From: SZAS-79 sp963844255
Lineage (GTDB): Bacteria > Pseudomonadota > Gammaproteobacteria > Burkholderiales > SG8-39
Length of the DNA: 64,000 nt
Assembly: GCA_963844255.1 (NCBI GenBank)
Contig: CAWJNP010000001.1
Location: forward strand, 142,627-206,626
Direction of reading: 5' to 3'
The position numbers and the translations under genes are program-made. The notes below the pieces were generated by a model. That model saw nothing but the letters and a program-made list of their open reading frames with translations. It had not been told where the DNA came from and did no database searches. How positions within the stretch are numbered: the stretch's first letter is position 1; each line of letters opens with the position of its first letter. Shown here one piece after another: positions 49,435 to 57,650 of this stretch.

Positions 49435-50271
49435 CTAGGGCGTGACGCTCCTGACGATGTAGCCGCCGGACTTGTCGTCGCGCTCGAGCACGAGCAGGTT
49501 TCTTGCGGCGGCTTCCTCGAGCAGCTGGTTGAACGAGCGAAAGCCGTAGTAGCTTTCCGAAAATCCCGGGTTGCGGCGCTTCAGCGCCTGCTTGACCATC
49601 GAGCCCCAGATCTTGTCCTCGGCGTCGCGCTCGGCCGATAGCGCCTCGGTGGTGGCGAGCATCAGGTCAAAGGCTTCCTGCTTCTTGTCCCTCTCCTCGG
49701 CCGGTGCGGCCGGTGCTGGTGCCGCCGCCGCTGCAGCCGGCGCCGCCTTGCCGCGCGCAGTCTTTTTCGCGGGGCGTGGCGTCCTGACCTTCTGCACCCG
49801 CACGAGGTCGTCGTAGAAGATGAATTCGTCGCAGTTGGCGATCAGCAGGTCGGAAGTCGAGTTCTTCACGCCCACGCCGATCACGGTCTTGTTGTTCTCG
49901 CGCAGCTTGGAGACCAGGGGCGAGAAATCCGAGTCGCCGCTGATGATCACGAAGGTGTCGACGTGCGACTTGGTGTAGCAGAGATCGAGCGCGTCGACGA
50001 CCATGCGGATGTCGGCCGAGTTCTTGCCCGACATCCGCACATGCGGGATTTCGATCAGTTCGAACGAGGCCTCGTGCATCCCGGCCTTGAATTCCTTGTA
50101 GCGCTCCCAGTCGCAATAGGCTTTCTTGACGACGATGCTGCCCTTGAGCAGCAGCCGTTCGAGCACCAGGCCGATGTCGAACTTGTCGTATTTGGCTTCG
50201 CGTACGCCGAGCGCCACGTTTTCGAAATCGCAGAAAACGGCCAGGTTGCTGGTGTCGTGTGAGGTGGTCAT
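49435..50271 (-). CDS. NYN domain protein with C-terminal LOTUS/OST-HTH domain
   Basis: A 278-residue predicted RNA-binding nuclease. The NYN (PIN-like) domain spans about 8-150 with acidic residues in VFCDFENVALG, MVVDALD and ISGDSDFSPLVSKL. A charged, Ala/Pro-rich linker (about 160-190) leads to a LOTUS domain (about 205-275, VKQALKRRNPGFSESYYGF), a fold that binds RNA. The ATG at 50271 is preferred; a longer form would begin inside the shared palindrome. The mRNA is probably leaderless. No toxin-antitoxin partner is adjacent. Confidence 0.88.
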   Translation of the reverse strand: MTTSHDTSNLAVFCDFENVALGVREAKYDKFDIGLVLERLLLKGSIVVKKAYCDWERYKEFKAGMHEASFELIEIPHVRMSGKNSADIRMVVDALDLCYTKSHVDTFVIISGDSDFSPLVSKLRENNKTVIGVGVKNSTSDLLIANCDEFIFYDDLVRVQKVRTPRPAKKTARGKAAPAAAAAAPAPAAPAEERDKKQEAFDLMLATTEALSAERDAEDKIWGSMVKQALKRRNPGFSESYYGFRSFNQLLEEAAARNLLVLERDDKSGGYIVRSVTP

Positions 50272-50285
50272 ATACTTCAAGTATA
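50271..50285. promoter_or_regulatory. palindrome holding two divergent -10 boxes
   Basis: TATACTTCAAGTATA reads the same on both strands apart from its centre. Each strand therefore carries TATACTT as a -10-like box, one aimed at the NYN gene and one at the PYROXD2-like gene. The minus-strand box ends eight bases before the NYN start codon. A TTGCTG lies 19 bases upstream of the plus-strand box. Confidence 0.6.
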
Positions 50286-50300
50286 GACCCACCCACCAGA

Positions 50301-51884
50301 ATGAACTCCCGCATGCGTACCCCAGCGTTTGATGCCGTGATCATCGGGGCCGGCCACAATGGCCTGGCCTGCGCCTGCTACCTCGCGCGCGCGGGGCTCA
50401 AGGTACGGGTACTCGAAAGACGGTCTGTGGTAGGCGGCGCGGCAGTGACCGAGGAGTTTCACCCGGGGTTTCGCAACTCCGTGGCCGCGTATACGGTCAG
50501 CCTGCTGAACCCGAAGGTGATCCGCGATTTGCACCTGGCCGACCACGGCTTGCGGATCGTCGAGCGGCCAATCTCCAACTTCCTGCCGCTGGACGACCAC
50601 AGCTACCTGAAGATCGGCGGCGGCCTGCCTGCAACACAGGCGGAACTCGCAAAATTCTCGGCGCGCGATGCCGAACGGCTGCCGCAGTACTGGGCGATGC
50701 TCGAAAGAGTTGCCGACGTGCTGCGCGAACTGGTTCTCGAATGCCCGCCGAACGCCGGCGGCGGGGCGCTCGACCTGCTGCGCGCGTTCAAGGCCGGCCG
50801 CCTGGTCAAGAAGCTCGACATGGAGGCGCGCCGCGACCTGCTCGAACTGTTTTCCAGGAGTGCTACCGACATGCTCGATGCATGGTTCGAGGGCGATGCA
50901 GTCAAGGCGGCCTTCGGCTTCGATGCCGTGGTCGGAAATTTCGCCAGTCCCCATCATCCCGGCACGGCGTATGTGCTGCTGCATCACTGCTTCGGGGAGG
51001 TGAACGGGAAGAAGGGCGCCTGGGGCCACGCGATCGGCGGCATGGGCGCGATCACCCAGGCGATGGCGACCGAGGCGACGCGCCTGGGCGTGGAGATTGC
51101 GTGCGACGCGGCGGTGGCGAGCGTGAACGTGCATGCCGGCCGCGCGTTGGGCGTCACGCTGGTTGACGGCACCGAGATCGTGGCGAAGAAGGTGATCAGC
51201 AACCTGAATCCGAAACTGCTCTATCTGAACCTGATTGATGCAGCCGCCTTGCCTGCCGAATTCGTCGCGCGGATGCGGCGCTGGAAATGCGGCTCGGCCA
51301 CCTTTCGCATGAACGTTGCGTTGTCGGATCTGCCGCGATTCACCTGCCTGCCGGAACAGGGGCCGCACCATGCCTCGGGCATCATCATGGCGCCCACGCT
51401 GGCCTACATGGACCGGGCCTTTCTGGAGGCGAAAGCCGAAGGGATTGCGCGCGCGCCGATCGTCGAGATGCTGATCCCCAGCACGCTGGACGATTCCCTT
51501 GCCCCGATAGGCGCGCATGTGGCGAGCCTGTTCTGCCAGCACTTTGCGCCAGAGGTCGATTGGGCCACGCGCAAGGACGAAGCCATCGCGCGGATCTTCG
51601 ACGTGGTGGAGCGCCATGCGCCCGGATTCAGGGCGAGCGTGATCGCTCACACTGCGCTCTCACCGGCGGATCTGGAAGAACAGTTCGGGCTGGTGGGCGG
51701 CGACATCTTTCACGGCGCGCTGTCGCTCGACCAGTTGTACTCAGCCCGCCCGATGCTCGGCTATGCCGACTACCGCGGGCCGTTGAAAGGCCTGTACCTG
51801 TGCGGGTCGGGCACCCACCCGGGCGGCGGTGTCACTGGTGCACCCGGGCACAACTGCGCGCAGGAAGTGTTGCGCGAACCCTAG
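50301..51884 (+). CDS. FAD-dependent oxidoreductase, PYROXD2/phytoene desaturase-like
   Basis: A 527-residue flavoprotein. The N-terminal dinucleotide fold is VIIGAGHNGLACACYLARAG with the ERRSVVGGAA segment after it; the C-terminal FAD motif is YLCGSGTHPGGGVTGAPGHN. It falls in the amine-oxidase/CrtI group, closest in appearance to PYROXD2 proteins, whose reaction is not settled. No carotenoid genes are nearby, so a role in carotenoid synthesis is unlikely. The ATG at 50301 is used; 50313 is also possible. The last residues and the stop lie in a 31-base tandem repeat. Confidence 0.9.
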   Translation: MNSRMRTPAFDAVIIGAGHNGLACACYLARAGLKVRVLERRSVVGGAAVTEEFHPGFRNSVAAYTVSLLNPKVIRDLHLADHGLRIVERPISNFLPLDDHSYLKIGGGLPATQAELAKFSARDAERLPQYWAMLERVADVLRELVLECPPNAGGGALDLLRAFKAGRLVKKLDMEARRDLLELFSRSATDMLDAWFEGDAVKAAFGFDAVVGNFASPHHPGTAYVLLHHCFGEVNGKKGAWGHAIGGMGAITQAMATEATRLGVEIACDAAVASVNVHAGRALGVTLVDGTEIVAKKVISNLNPKLLYLNLIDAAALPAEFVARMRRWKCGSATFRMNVALSDLPRFTCLPEQGPHHASGIIMAPTLAYMDRAFLEAKAEGIARAPIVEMLIPSTLDDSLAPIGAHVASLFCQHFAPEVDWATRKDEAIARIFDVVERHAPGFRASVIAHTALSPADLEEQFGLVGGDIFHGALSLDQLYSARPMLGYADYRGPLKGLYLCGSGTHPGGGVTGAPGHNCAQEVLREP

Positions 51885-51938
51885 CGTCGCGCAGGAAGTG
51901 TTGCGCGAACCCTAGCGTCGCGCAGGAAGTATTGCGCG
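51858..51938. repeat. 31-base tandem repeat, about 2.6 copies
   Basis: Units begin at 51858, 51889 and 51920 (GCGCAGGAAGTGTTGCGCG and onwards to CCTAGCGTC). The first two are identical; the third stops after 19 bases and has one change. Each unit can fold as CGCGCA / TGCGCG. The first copy contains the end and stop codon of the upstream gene. Confidence 0.92.
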
Positions 51939-52046
51939 GCCAATGTGCGCCAGCGCACGGTGCTGACAGGCACGATCCACCACGCTGTCGGAAGGCACCC
52001 GATCCAATCGCGGCCCACTTCCAAACAACCTCCGGAGAATTCAATC

Positions 52047-52358
52047 ATGCAAACCCTCAGACGCGTTTCCGCCTTCTTCCTCGCCATCGGCATGGCGTCC
52101 ATGCTCGGTTGCGCCGCCACGCCGACCAGCGAAGGCACCATGGGCTATGTCGACGACACGATGATCACCACCAAGGTCAAGGCCGCCTTCCTGCGCGAAG
52201 AGTCGCTCAAGGCGTCGGAAATCAACGTCGAAACCTTCAAGGGCGCCGTGCAGCTCAGCGGCTTCGTGAAGTATCAAGCCGACATCAACAAGGCTGTAGA
52301 AGTCACCAAGGCAATCGGCGGCGTCACGTCGGTCAAGAACGACATGCGCCTGAAGTAA
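52047..52358 (+). CDS. BON-domain lipoprotein (OsmY-like)
   Basis: A 103-residue lipoprotein with the lipobox MLGC and one BON domain (about 35-100: DDTMITTKVKAAFL, then GAVQLSGFV and the final GVTSVKNDMRLK). BON domains bind membranes and are common in stress-induced periplasmic proteins. CCGGAGA precedes the ATG. It stands alone between the tandem repeat and a convergent MFS gene. Confidence 0.9.
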   Translation: MQTLRRVSAFFLAIGMASMLGCAATPTSEGTMGYVDDTMITTKVKAAFLREESLKASEINVETFKGAVQLSGFVKYQADINKAVEVTKAIGGVTSVKNDMRLK

Positions 52359-52403
52359 GCAGGCTGTTTTCGGCAGGTCGGGCCGGCGGTTCGCGTTTCG
52401 CGT

Positions 52404-52431
52404 GGACCGCCTCGTCGCGTCTTCGCGGTCC
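52404..52431. terminator. weak hairpin between convergent BON and MFS genes
   Basis: GGACCGC pairs with GCGGTCC over a 14-base loop, without a T run. It is the only stem seen in the 82-base gap. Confidence 0.35.
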
Positions 52432-52440
52432 GTCGCCGTC

Positions 52441-53670
52441 TCAGTGCGTGCTGTCGGATACGCCGGCGCGCAAGCGGAACCGCTTCGCCGCCGCAACGCC
52501 CAGTTGCGGATGCAGTTGCCCGGACAGGCCCCATGCCCCGAGCAGGGCGAGCCCCATCGCGGCGAAAACCCCTGCGACCGGGCTGAACTGCAGCACCACC
52601 CAGGCCAGTGCAGGGCTCAGGATGCCCGACACATCGCGAAAGCTCGAGTACACCGCTGACATCTCGGTGCGTTGTGAAGGCTTGACCGACATCATGAAGG
52701 GCAGGCCGCCGCAGATGTCCAGCAGGACGAGGAAATACGCGCCCGAGATCAGCAGCGCCACCGTCAGCCAGGGCAGGGGAGAAAACACGGTGGCCAGGAT
52801 GAAACAGCACGCCGACATCAAAAAGCCGGTGCGCACCGCATGGCGCACCGAACGCCGCTGCATCCAGCGCAGCATGAGCGGCGCGAGGAACAGGCCCATG
52901 TTGGCAAGCGATGTGGCCAGGCCGCCCACCTGCTCGCCCAATCCATTTCGCACCGCGAAGATGCCGACATAAACGATATACACCCACCAGCCGCAGGATC
53001 GAATCACGAGAAACAGCCAGCCCGCGACCAACCGCGGCTGCGCCAGAAACAAGGACAGGTAGGCAAACGGGTTCGACGAAGTTGCGCGGGCGTTCCCGAT
53101 CACCCGGGCCTTGCCGATGCGCGTGCGCCAGAACACAACCAGCAAGGCGCAGGCGGCGACAGCAACGATCGAAAACGGCGCGCCGCGCCAGAATTGCAGT
53201 AACCACACGCCCAGGACCGGGCCGAGCGTCCAGCCGACCCCGCCGTAGAGCAGTCGCAGCGACTCCAGGCGTCCGAACTCGGTCTTTTTCACATGGTCGA
53301 GCACATAGGCGTTGAAACAGACGAAGACCGTGGCCGTTCCCATGGTATGGAACAGCAGCGCCGCTGTGACGGTCACGCCACCGGCCATGCCGACGCCGGC
53401 TGCAAGCACGTAGAGCAGCGCGCCGGCCGTGTAGATCCAGCGCCGCGGGACGTGGCGCGCGAGCACCGGCAGCGACAGCCCCGTCAGCAGCGAGACCAGT
53501 CCGACGGCAAGATAGAGTTGTGCCACCGTGGCCGCGTCGCCCCAGGCGCGGTACAGCACCAGCGGGTAGACCGAAAGCATCGTGCCCCGCACGATGGCCT
53601 CGATGCCCGCGAGCAACGCGAAGGCATGCACGCCGGGTGGCGCATGGGCTGGCAAGGGCATCAAATGCAT
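52441..53670 (-). CDS. MFS transporter
   Basis: A 409-residue protein with 12 predicted membrane helices and the loop motif ARHVPRRWIYTAG after helix 2 typical of major-facilitator drug/solute transporters. The substrate is unknown. It follows an SDR gene by 37 bases on the same strand and could be the last gene of a copZ-thioesterase-SDR-MFS transcript. A start three codons later (53661) is possible. Confidence 0.85.
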   Translation of the reverse strand: MHLMPLPAHAPPGVHAFALLAGIEAIVRGTMLSVYPLVLYRAWGDAATVAQLYLAVGLVSLLTGLSLPVLARHVPRRWIYTAGALLYVLAAGVGMAGGVTVTAALLFHTMGTATVFVCFNAYVLDHVKKTEFGRLESLRLLYGGVGWTLGPVLGVWLLQFWRGAPFSIVAVAACALLVVFWRTRIGKARVIGNARATSSNPFAYLSLFLAQPRLVAGWLFLVIRSCGWWVYIVYVGIFAVRNGLGEQVGGLATSLANMGLFLAPLMLRWMQRRSVRHAVRTGFLMSACCFILATVFSPLPWLTVALLISGAYFLVLLDICGGLPFMMSVKPSQRTEMSAVYSSFRDVSGILSPALAWVVLQFSPVAGVFAAMGLALLGAWGLSGQLHPQLGVAAAKRFRLRAGVSDSTH

Positions 53671-53707
53671 GCCCGAAGCTGCGCATCCGCCATGCCGTGG
53701 GCGCGCG

Positions 53708-54532
53708 TTACATCCCGCCGTTCACCACCAGGCATTGCCCCGAGACGTAGTCGCTGTCCGGGCTGCAGAAGAGGTACACCGAACCGGCGGCTTCCTCGGG
53801 ATAGCCGCCGCGACCGAGCGGAATCATCTGGTTCATGACCGCGAGGCGTCCGCCCTGGATGCCGACCTTGACCTTGCGGCCCTGCACGTCGATCTCGCCC
53901 GATTCGCCGGCCTGCAGCGGCGTGGTGAGCCGGGTCTGGATGTAGCCGAAAGCCACCGCATTGACGGTCACGTCGTAGCGGCCGAACTCCTTTGCGGTCG
54001 CCTTGGTCAGTCCGATCACGCCGGCCTTGCCCGAGGAGTAGTTGGCCTGGCCCGCGTTGCCGTTCACGCCCGAGGTCGATGAAATATTCACTACCTTCCT
54101 CACGATGCGCTTGCCCGCCTTGCGTTCCTCCTCGACCACGCCGCGAAAGTATTGCTGGAAGGCGCGCAGCACGCGGAACGGCGCGGTCAGGTGCACATCC
54201 AGAATCGCGTACCACTGTTCGTCCGACATCTTCTGGATCACGTTGTCCCAGGTGTAGCCGGCGTTGTTGACCACGATGTGACAGCCGCCGAAGGCCTCGG
54301 CCGCGGTGGCGACGATGCGCTCGCCGAAGTCCTTGGCGGTCACGTCCCCGTTGCAGGCCACGGCCTTGCCGCCGAGTTTTTCGATTTCGGCGATCGTCTC
54401 CTTCGCCGGGCCTTCGTCCAGATCGTTGACCACGATCTTTGCGCCGTCGCGCGCGAGGCGCAGTGCGATCTGCTGGCCGATGCCGCGGCCCGAGCCGGTC
54501 ACGATGGCCACGCGGTTGTCGAGTTGTCCCAT
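53708..54532 (-). CDS. SDR-family oxidoreductase (FabG-like)
   Basis: A 274-residue short-chain dehydrogenase with intact motifs: TGSGRGIG, NNAG, the catalytic serine in VNISSTSG and tyrosine/lysine in NYSSGKAG. An extra segment (about 210-235) sits before the C-terminal VNGG. It likely reduces a 3-oxoacyl substrate or oxidises a hydroxyacyl one. The ATG at 54532 follows AAGGAG; a frame reaching 54790 is antisense to the thioesterase. The neighbouring thioesterase suggests acyl-CoA chemistry. Confidence 0.92.
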   Translation of the reverse strand: MGQLDNRVAIVTGSGRGIGQQIALRLARDGAKIVVNDLDEGPAKETIAEIEKLGGKAVACNGDVTAKDFGERIVATAAEAFGGCHIVVNNAGYTWDNVIQKMSDEQWYAILDVHLTAPFRVLRAFQQYFRGVVEEERKAGKRIVRKVVNISSTSGVNGNAGQANYSSGKAGVIGLTKATAKEFGRYDVTVNAVAFGYIQTRLTTPLQAGESGEIDVQGRKVKVGIQGGRLAVMNQMIPLGRGGYPEEAAGSVYLFCSPDSDYVSGQCLVVNGGM

Positions 54533-54558
54533 GTTGTCTCCTTGGTTTTGTGTTGTGG

Positions 54559-55020
54559 TCAGATTGGAAAGATCAGGCAGGTGGTCGTCGCGTGCGCGTA
54601 CAGCTTGCCGTTCGCGTCGATGAGTTTTCCTTCGGCCGTGCCGGTGCGGCTGCCGGTGTGGATCACGCGGCCTTCGGCGCGCAGCCGGCCCGTGGTGTCG
54701 AGCACCGGGCGCACGAAATTCACCTTGAATTCCAGGCTCGTGTAGCCCTGGCCCGCCTTGAGCGTGGTGTGCATTGCGCAACCCATGCACGAATCGAGCA
54801 GGGTGGCGATCCAGCCGCCGTGCACGGTGCCGAGCGGGTTGTAGTGGTCGAACTTTCCGTCACCGGAGAACACGGCGACGCCGAACTCCGCGCTGTCCAG
54901 CGTGTAGTCGAGCGCGCGCATGATGGGCGGCGCCGGATACTTGCCGGATATCAGGCCCTGGATGAGTTCGAGGCCGCTGATGCGCTTGGCTTCGTCGAGC
55001 GGGGTGACGCCGTAGTCCAT
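54559..55020 (-). CDS. PaaI-family hotdog thioesterase
   Basis: A 153-residue hotdog-fold acyl-CoA thioesterase with the PaaI signature NPLGTVHGGWIATLLDSCMG and the terminal GKLYAHATTTCLIF strand. AAAGGAATC precedes the ATG at 55020. It lies 26 bases upstream of an SDR gene, so the two probably act on the same acyl-CoA. Confidence 0.9.
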   Translation of the reverse strand: MDYGVTPLDEAKRISGLELIQGLISGKYPAPPIMRALDYTLDSAEFGVAVFSGDGKFDHYNPLGTVHGGWIATLLDSCMGCAMHTTLKAGQGYTSLEFKVNFVRPVLDTTGRLRAEGRVIHTGSRTGTAEGKLIDANGKLYAHATTTCLIFPI

Positions 55021-55100
55021 GCCTGATTCCTTTCGTCCGGTGCGGCTTGGGATTGTCGGCCGAGTCTCCCCGGCCTGTCCAATCCGCCCGGAAGGCCGGG

Positions 55101-55301
55101 TCAGGCGAGCGCGACCGGGGTGTAGCCCGCCTCGCGGATCGCGTCGGCAAAATCGCCGGCCTCCGATTCGGCTTCGATGCGCACCAGCCTCGCCTTCAGG
55201 TCGATCTCGACTTTCGCGCCCGGTTCGACTGCCTTGGCCGCCTTTGTGATGACGCTGACGCAGTGTCCGCAGGTCATGTCGTTTACGTTGAACTGGATCA
55301 T
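55101..55301 (-). CDS. copZ: copper chaperone / heavy-metal-associated domain protein (CopZ-like)
   Basis: A 66-residue ferredoxin-like metallochaperone. The metal motif is DMTCGHCV (MxCxxC) near the N-terminus, and the family pattern continues through EIDLKARLVRI. It would hand Cu(I) to the CopA ATPase encoded divergently. AAGGAGA precedes the ATG at 55301, and a CueR-type promoter lies at 55334-55364. Confidence 0.92.
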   Translation of the reverse strand: MIQFNVNDMTCGHCVSVITKAAKAVEPGAKVEIDLKARLVRIEAESEAGDFADAIREAGYTPVALA

Positions 55302-55333
55302 GGTGTTCTCCTTGCCGTGGTTGAAAGGATCCC

Positions 55334-55364
55334 AGCCTGAAGCCTGCCCCCGTGGGAAGGTCAA
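55334..55364 (-). promoter_or_regulatory. CueR-type promoter for the copZ direction
   Basis: On the minus strand, TTGACC is separated by 19 bases from CAGGCT, the long spacer of MerR-family promoters. The operator in the spacer has one perfect half (ACCTTCC) and a degenerate half (GCAGGCT, 4 of 7), so activation is probably weaker than at copA. Confidence 0.6.
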
Positions 55365-55393
55365 GCGAAGAGAGGCGCTTGACCTTCCCACGG
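55350..55393. repeat. 18-base inverted repeat with both copper -35 boxes
   Basis: Arms 55350-55367 and 55376-55393 are perfect complements with an 8-base centre. Each arm holds CGCTTGACCTTCCCAC on one strand, so two TTGACC boxes face outward, one toward copZ and one toward copA. Confidence 0.9.
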
Positions 55394-55409
55394 TTGGAAG
55401 GTCGAAGCT
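55379..55409 (+). promoter_or_regulatory. CueR-dependent copA promoter and operator
   Basis: TTGACC (55379-55384) and GAAGCT (55404-55409) are 19 bases apart. The spacer contains the perfect dyad ACCTTCC-N7-GGAAGGT (55382-55402), the same half-sites and spacing as the Escherichia coli copA operator. The predicted regulator is the CueR protein encoded at 57651. Confidence 0.9.
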
Positions 55410-55438
55410 GCGGTTTTCCGATCAACCAGGGAAGGCAA

Positions 55439-57646
55439 ATGAACACCGAACACACACTGCAGATTGAAGGCATGACCTGCGCGTCCTGCGTGGCGCGCGT
55501 GGAGAAGGCATTGGCGAAGGTACCGGGGGTGGTGCAGGCCTCGGTCAATCTCGCCACCGAGAAGGCGCGCATTCGCACCGCAGGCGCGGTCACGCTGGCC
55601 GCCCTGCAGAAAGCGGTCGATGATGCGGGGTATCACGCGGCGCCTGCGCCGGCCAGCGATGCCGCGGCCAGTCAGGAACCGCAGCGCGGCCTGCCCGACT
55701 GGGCACCGGCCGCGTTTGCCGCGCTGCTGACCCTCCCGCTGGTTGCGCCGATGCTCGGTGCTCTGTTAGGCGGCGACTGGATGCTGCCGGGGTATGTGCA
55801 GCTCGCGCTCGCCACCCCGGTGCAGTTCTGGCTGGGCGCACGGTTCTATCGTGCCGGTTGGCATGCGCTGAAGGCCGGTGCGGGCAACATGGACCTGCTG
55901 GTCGCGCTCGGCACCTCGGCGGCCTACGGGCTGTCGGTTTACATGTTGTTCAGGCATGCGGGCCATGGGATGGAACCGCACCTGTATTTCGAAGCCTCGG
56001 CGGCAGTGATCACGCTGGTCCTGCTGGGCAAGTGGCTGGAAACCCGCGCCAAACGGCAGACCGCAGATGCGATTCGCGCGCTCTCCGCGCTGCGTCCCGA
56101 GCGCGCCCGCGTGCGGCGCGAGGGTATCGACACCGACCTCGCATTGTCCGAGGTGCGCGTCGGTGACTTGGTCGTGGTCCGGCCGGGCGAGCGCATACCG
56201 GTGGATGGCGAGGTTCGCGAAGGCCGCAGCCAGGTCGACGAATCCCTGATCACCGGCGAAAGCCTGCCGGTCGACAAGTCTCCGGGCGACCGGGTGGTCG
56301 GCGGGGCGGTGAATGCCGATGGCCTGTTGCTCGTCGAGACCGGAGCAGTGGGGGCGGAAACGACGCTGTCACGGATCATTCGTCTGGTGGAGGACGCGCA
56401 GGCAGCGAAGGCGCCGATCCAGAAACTGGTGGACCGGGTCAGCGCGGTTTTCGTGCCCATCGTGCTGGCCATCGCGCTTGCGACGCTGGCCGGCTGGGGT
56501 TTCTTGACCGGTGACTGGGAACAGGCCCTCCTCAACGCAGTGGCGGTGCTGGTAATCGCCTGTCCTTGCGCGCTGGGGCTCGCCACGCCGACGGCGATCA
56601 TGGCCGGCACCGGCGTGGCCGCACGCCACGGGATCCTGATCAAGGACGCCGAATCCCTCGAGATCGCGCATGCAGTCACGACGGTGGCGTTCGACAAGAC
56701 GGGCACCCTGACCGAGGGTCGTCCGGTGCTGGTTGCGCTGGAAGCGGTCGCGGGTTCGAGCGAAGACCTGCTGCGCCTGGCCGCGGCACTCCAGCGCGAG
56801 AACGACCATCCGCTGGCGCGCGCTGTCACGGAAGCGGCGAACGAGAAGGCGCTTGTGCTGCCTGCAACGTCCGAGGCGCGCGCCCTGCCGGGCCGGGGGA
56901 TGCGCGCGCAGATCGACGGACGCATCCTCTATCTGGGTAGTGCCCGCCTGATGCGCGAACTCGGGGTCTCGCTGCGGGAACTCGAACCGGCGGCCCTGCG
57001 CCTGGAAGAGGCGGGCCGCACGGTGTCCTGGCTTGCAACTGAGGCCGAAGGACGGCCCAGCCTGCTGGGTCTGCTCGCGTTCGCGGACGCGGTCAAGAAA
57101 AGCGCTGTCGAGGCCATCCGCGGCTTGCACGCGCGCGGCGTGCGTACCGTGATGCTGACCGGCGATAACCGCATCAGTGCCGCGGCGGTGGCCGAGTCGC
57201 TCGGGATCGACACGATTCGTGCCGAGGTATTGCCGGCCGACAAGGCCGCGGCGATCGCCGAACTGCGGCAGTCAGGGGCGATCGTGGCAATGGTCGGCGA
57301 CGGGATCAACGACGCGCCCGCGCTGGCCGCGGCCGACGTGGGCATCGCGATGTCCACCGGCACCGATGTCGCCATGCACGCAGCGGGTATCACCCTGATG
57401 CACGGCGATCCGAGGTTGGTCGCAGATGCACTCGATGTTTCGCGCCGCACCTGGAACAAGATACGGCAGAATCTGTTCTGGGCGTTCCTCTACAACATCG
57501 TCGGCATCCCGCTGGCGGCGTTCGGGTTCCTGAGCCCGATGATCGCCGGCGCGGCGATGGCGTTCAGCAGTGTCAGCGTGGTGTCCAACGCGCTCCTGCT
57601 GCGCCGCTGGCGGCCTGCCGCCGAAGTCAGGCACAACCAGGGGTAA
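55439..57646 (+). CDS. copA: Cu(I)-exporting P-type ATPase
   Basis: A 735-residue P1B ATPase. It has one N-terminal HMA domain (GMTCASC), eight helices with the ion-binding VIACPCALG, the phosphorylated aspartate in DKTGTLTEG, the HP motif in NDHPLA and the hinge GDGINDAPALAAADVG. It pumps cytoplasmic Cu(I) to the periplasm. The ATG at 55439 follows AGGGAAGG; an upstream in-frame start lies inside the operator. The cueR gene follows by four bases. Confidence 0.97.
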   Translation: MNTEHTLQIEGMTCASCVARVEKALAKVPGVVQASVNLATEKARIRTAGAVTLAALQKAVDDAGYHAAPAPASDAAASQEPQRGLPDWAPAAFAALLTLPLVAPMLGALLGGDWMLPGYVQLALATPVQFWLGARFYRAGWHALKAGAGNMDLLVALGTSAAYGLSVYMLFRHAGHGMEPHLYFEASAAVITLVLLGKWLETRAKRQTADAIRALSALRPERARVRREGIDTDLALSEVRVGDLVVVRPGERIPVDGEVREGRSQVDESLITGESLPVDKSPGDRVVGGAVNADGLLLVETGAVGAETTLSRIIRLVEDAQAAKAPIQKLVDRVSAVFVPIVLAIALATLAGWGFLTGDWEQALLNAVAVLVIACPCALGLATPTAIMAGTGVAARHGILIKDAESLEIAHAVTTVAFDKTGTLTEGRPVLVALEAVAGSSEDLLRLAAALQRENDHPLARAVTEAANEKALVLPATSEARALPGRGMRAQIDGRILYLGSARLMRELGVSLRELEPAALRLEEAGRTVSWLATEAEGRPSLLGLLAFADAVKKSAVEAIRGLHARGVRTVMLTGDNRISAAAVAESLGIDTIRAEVLPADKAAAIAELRQSGAIVAMVGDGINDAPALAAADVGIAMSTGTDVAMHAAGITLMHGDPRLVADALDVSRRTWNKIRQNLFWAFLYNIVGIPLAAFGFLSPMIAGAAMAFSSVSVVSNALLLRRWRPAAEVRHNQG

Positions 57647-57650
57647 GGCG

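Noticed and set aside
49435..50271. Toxin-antitoxin nuclease
   Set aside because: The NYN domain is PIN-like, but the protein is 278 residues with a LOTUS domain and has no small antitoxin gene beside it.
50301..51884. Carotenoid phytoene desaturase
   Set aside because: Overall sequence is PYROXD2-like and no crtB or other carotenoid gene is nearby.
51858..51938. CRISPR array
   Set aside because: The repeats are directly adjacent, without spacers, and there are no cas genes.
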